Of a stretch of DNA of 64,000 nt, positions 61,001-64,000 are shown piece by piece. Numbering within the stretch: the first letter of the stretch is position 1; the number at the start of each line of letters is the position of its first letter. Origin of the DNA: Bretschneidera sinensis (lineage: Eukaryota; Streptophyta; Magnoliopsida; Brassicales; Akaniaceae); contig CM043698.1 in assembly GCA_023935145.1 (NCBI GenBank), positions 16,867,001 to 16,931,000 on the forward strand, read 5' to 3'. The notes under the pieces were generated by a model, which was not told the DNA's origin, made no database searches, and saw only the letters and a list, made by a program, of their open reading frames with translations. Position numbers and translations under genes: made by a program.

Positions 61001-63942
61001 GTGGGAGCTAGGAGCTTGTTGGGTGCAACATTTGCAAAATCAGGCTTCTGGGAAAACTGAGTCCAAGAAAAGTGAAGATGCTAAGCCTGAGCCAGCTGTA
61101 AAGGGTCTCGGAAAGCAAGGTGCATTACTAAAGGAGATCAAGAAGAAAATAGATGCCAAAAGTAGCAAGACTGAACAGGGCAAGGAGGTTCCTGCGAGTA
61201 GCAACCTTGGAATTAGCAAGAACTCAGATACCACTGATCAGAAGGAATCAGAGAAGCAAGATGAGGAAATGGAAACGGCTTGGAAAAAGTTGCTTCCTGA
61301 AGCAGCATATTTACGTCTTAAAGAATCAGAAACTGGTCTTCACCTTAAGGTGCGCTTGCTGCTTTGCCTGGAAAACTACCATGTGCAACGATTTGATCTT
61401 TGCTGTTTTATAAATTCATGTAATTTCATTTTCCTAGGAGTTGACATGTGGAATTTCAAATATGGCACAACATTATTTCACATGCTTAAGATTTGTTATT
61501 TATTAACTGTAGTCTGTCAATTCATTTTGGTTTGGTTTGTTTCATATGCCATTCAACTAATTTTCTTTTGTGGGACTGGTTGGCAGTCGCCGGATGAGTT
61601 GATTGAAATGGCACAAAAGTACTATGCCGATACTGCTCTTCCAAAACTGGTTAGTTCCTATATCACTGAAATGTTCTTTGCCCCTGATACTTTTGGACTT
61701 AATATATCTTGTTGTTATGACCTCAAATATATTAGGTGGCGGATTTTGGGTCTCTTGAACTTTCACCAGTTGATGGGAGGACATTGACAGATTTTATGCA
61801 TACCAGGGGATTGCAAATGTGTTCCTTGGGTAGAGTGGTAATGTTTAATTCCAACAATTTTCTTATTTATTCCCTTCTAGATTATTTATTGCTTCTACTA
61901 CCACTGCTTAATGAATACCCTTTTGCATCTGGAAGTAGTAATTAGAGCTATTCCTGAGTCCTTGAGTTAAGAAACTGAAAAAATAAATGAAGTGCTGCAT
62001 TGCTAAAAGATGGACTGAGCATAGCTGTATAGAAGAGTTCATAACTTGAAATCTAAATGGTTACATCAAGAGGACTGCACAGATTACAATAATTACCTTG
62101 GGTATTGAGACGACTGCGCAGCTGAATATAGTGAAATAAAGTTAAATTTAATTCACTGGAGCTGTTAATTTGGACAACTTTCAAAGAGTTATGTAGAATC
62201 TCTCAATGAGAAAAAAAAGGGCTATCCTGCTCTTCAATGAAGTTGAAAGAAATAAAATGTCGGGGCTCCTTGAGAACCCTGAAAAATTTGATGGCACAGT
62301 CCATCTTGATTTCTTTCATTATGTCATTGTTTGATGGCAAATGCTTGTTATTGAAACAAATTTTGATTTGGTTTGCTTTCGTTCTATGTGAGTTGGACTA
62401 GTTTGTAGTTTTGATGAGTGGAACCTGGTTATGTGCAAATGTCACATGACTAAATTATACTATAATGAATAATTTTAGAATGGATCATTAGAGAGTAAAT
62501 TTGGCCATTACTCGTTAGGTATGACATTACTAAGGAAAATAGACCACCACTTCCACTCCTTCCATCACCCAACCCCTGCTTCCCTTTCCCCCTAAAGAAG
62601 AAGAATTTCGATCATATCTACCATTATATGCTTTTTCTTTTGGTCCATTCTAACATTATATTCTTGTAATGAGAGTTGCATAATTTTGTAAAGAGGACCA
62701 AAAATAATAAATCCCTTGATAGACATTTTGGTTTCATTTTTCTTTTTATTGATATGCTTAAAATATAAACCATCGATTCGTTACTGGATCAATGAGTTCC
62801 ATGTATCATCTTTTTACTCTCTTCCTTTTAGCATGTGGCTAGGTGTGGCCCCTCCGTTTTCTCTCTTTCTCACCCCCCAGTTTCCAGACCTCATGACTCT
62901 ATTCAACAATTAGCTTACATATGGTTACAGAATGTCTTAAAAATTTTATGAGTTCAGTGTCATATAGCAGAATCTGTTTACTTAATCAGAATGATTAATG
63001 ATATTTCAACTATAAATAGGGTGTTCACACCTTCCTATCCTGTTAATCAAAGTTTCTGACTTTCCGTGGCCTTTTTTCTTTAAGGAAATAACTATTTCTA
63101 CTTCCTGTTTCCTTAGGTTGAAATGTATGTAATGAGAAGAGCATTGTAAGAACTAGGATCCAATAACAGAACTAGAAGCATGATAAAGCTTGGACTTTGT
63201 GCATACAATTCAAAGATTTTTTCAAAACAAGTGGAAATAAATATAAGACTGGATTTTAGAAAGAAAAAAAGAAGCTTTCTGCATAATTTGAATTGAGACA
63301 TAGGTCAAGAATTCTACCTAATTTAAAGTTCTGTTCTAGTCAGTGAAGGCCCTTGGGGAGATCTTTTCAACTACATCATTTTGGTTTGAAAATATTTATA
63401 TTAAAAAGCCTTTTGAAGGCCTCAAGTCCCACTATTCTTTTTCCAATATCATCATTAAAGCTTGATTTACTAGAAATACTTGTAAACGGGGTTTTATTTG
63501 ATTTATCTGCCTCTGCAGATCACCCTGCTAACCCAATTTTCCATATTTTTTTACCTATCTTTTTCTGATGTTATATATCATAGGATAATAAATCTACTCA
63601 CACCAGTTTTTTTTTCCGATCCCTCAGGTTGAACTTGCAGACAAGCTCCCTCATGTTCAATCTCTCTGTATACATGAAATGATTGTTCGCGCCTATAAGC
63701 ACATATTGCAAGCTGTTGTAGCGGCAGTTGATAATGTTGCTGATTTGGCTGTATCAATAGCAACATGTTTAAACATATTGTTGGGAACACCATCAAATGC
63801 TGAAACAGATGATATTAGTTATAATAAATTAAAGTGGAAATGGGTGGAAACTTTCCTTTCAAAGAGGTTTGGGTGGCAGTGGAAACACGAAAGCTGCCAG
63901 GATTTGAGAAATTTTTCCATCCTTCGAGGACTGTCACACAAG
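55016..63942 (+). CDS. REC2: REDUCED CHLOROPLAST COVERAGE 2-like protein (CLU/TPR family), 5' part, cut by window end
   Basis: Fourteen exons found: 55016-55085, 55496-55557, 56053-56145, 58208-58280, 58405-58764, 59222-59286, 59414-59545, 59667-59708, 59799-60323, 60409-60566, 60827-61349, 61587-61649, 61736-61837 and 63628-63942. All phases agree, giving 861 codons with no stop, and the last donor (GTACGATG) points beyond the window. The start is [20 protein letters not shown], a lysine-rich N-terminus as in Arabidopsis At4g28080. The ubiquitin-like CLU_N region runs about residues 25-100 ([23 protein letters not shown]). The central CLU region includes [20 protein letters not shown] and [20 protein letters not shown]. 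The C-terminal TPRs lie outside. REC proteins act in nucleus/cytosol to set the share of mesophyll cell volume occupied by chloroplasts. REC1 or REC3 identity cannot be fully excluded. The gene appears intact. Confidence 0.9.
57270..57660. repeat. Diverged two-copy repeat in REC2 intron 3
   Basis: The order ATATTCG, CGTTTAGTTATTCTGTTAT, AACYGTTAAAA, CGCGAAAAACTTATTTA, TTCGGGTTGATTAA, CCGCAAATTGTTAT at about 57480-57655 is mirrored by a more A/T-decayed version at about 57288-57450. It is probably transposon-derived. The rest of this 2-kb intron shows nothing coding. Confidence 0.55.
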
Positions 63943-64000
63943 GTACGATGATCAGAGTCTCTTCCTGTACTTTGAGGTAGCTTAGAATCAATATATTCCA

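Noticed and set aside
1..64000. tRNA genes, CRISPR arrays, operons or prokaryotic islands
   Set aside because: No cloverleaf with A/B boxes, no regularly spaced repeats and no bacterial-type gene packing were seen; all genes have plant-type introns.

Overview
This is nuclear DNA of a woody eudicot, most probably a grapevine relative (Vitaceae). The reasons are intron-rich genes with plant GT/AG splice sites, very AT-rich spacers, many foldback MITEs, LINE and LTR-element debris, and proteins closest to plant-only families. The species is an inference. The sequence shows only that it is a higher plant. I recognised no tRNA, rRNA or CRISPR array. Exon positions were worked out by reading reading frames and splice sites by eye. 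LAYOUT: 1-4.3 kb is intergenic with two foldback MITEs. 5.3-16.0 kb (+) is the autophagy scaffold ATG11 in five coding exons; its 4.8-kb second intron holds a LINE tail and a 2.2-kb non-autonomous LTR element. 18.4-21.5 kb (+) is a RING-H2 gene with 39-residue repeats whose frame is broken. 21.8-26.5 kb holds two unrelated gene fragments with introns kept (COX15 and an NHL-repeat protein), bracketed by inverted terminal-type repeats, which resembles a gene-capturing DNA transposon. 26.5-27.7 kb has two more MITE-like elements. 28.5-32.9 kb (-) is an ASG1-like gene. 33-42.8 kb is repeat-rich spacer with a probable solo LTR interrupted by a foldback element. 42.8-43.6 kb (-) is chloroplast ribosomal protein bL35 (exons 1-2). 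44-48.4 kb is spacer with a LINE RNase H relic, tandem repeats and a 59-nt-arm hairpin. 48.5-50.8 kb (-) is a damaged NUP43. 51.5-52.0 kb (+) is a small two-exon gene. 53.2-53.6 kb is LINE debris. 55.0 kb to the right edge (+) is a REC2/CLU-family gene that continues past the window. HOW THE GENES RELATE: this is not an operon or a functional cluster. The genes are independent housekeeping genes (autophagy, plastid translation, nuclear pore, chloroplast compartment size). From memory, ATG11, the ASG1-like gene, bL35c, NUP43 and the small gene have Arabidopsis counterparts on two matching segments (At4g30780-30845 and At2g24090-24100), so this looks like one ancestral block before duplication. 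MAIN POINTS OF INTEREST: the chimeric captured-gene element; the long hairpin beside NUP43; the out-of-frame repeat array in the RING gene; and one- or two-base lesions, mostly in short homopolymers, at the end of ATG11 and in NUP43. Those lesions could be real or could be errors of a long-read assembly.
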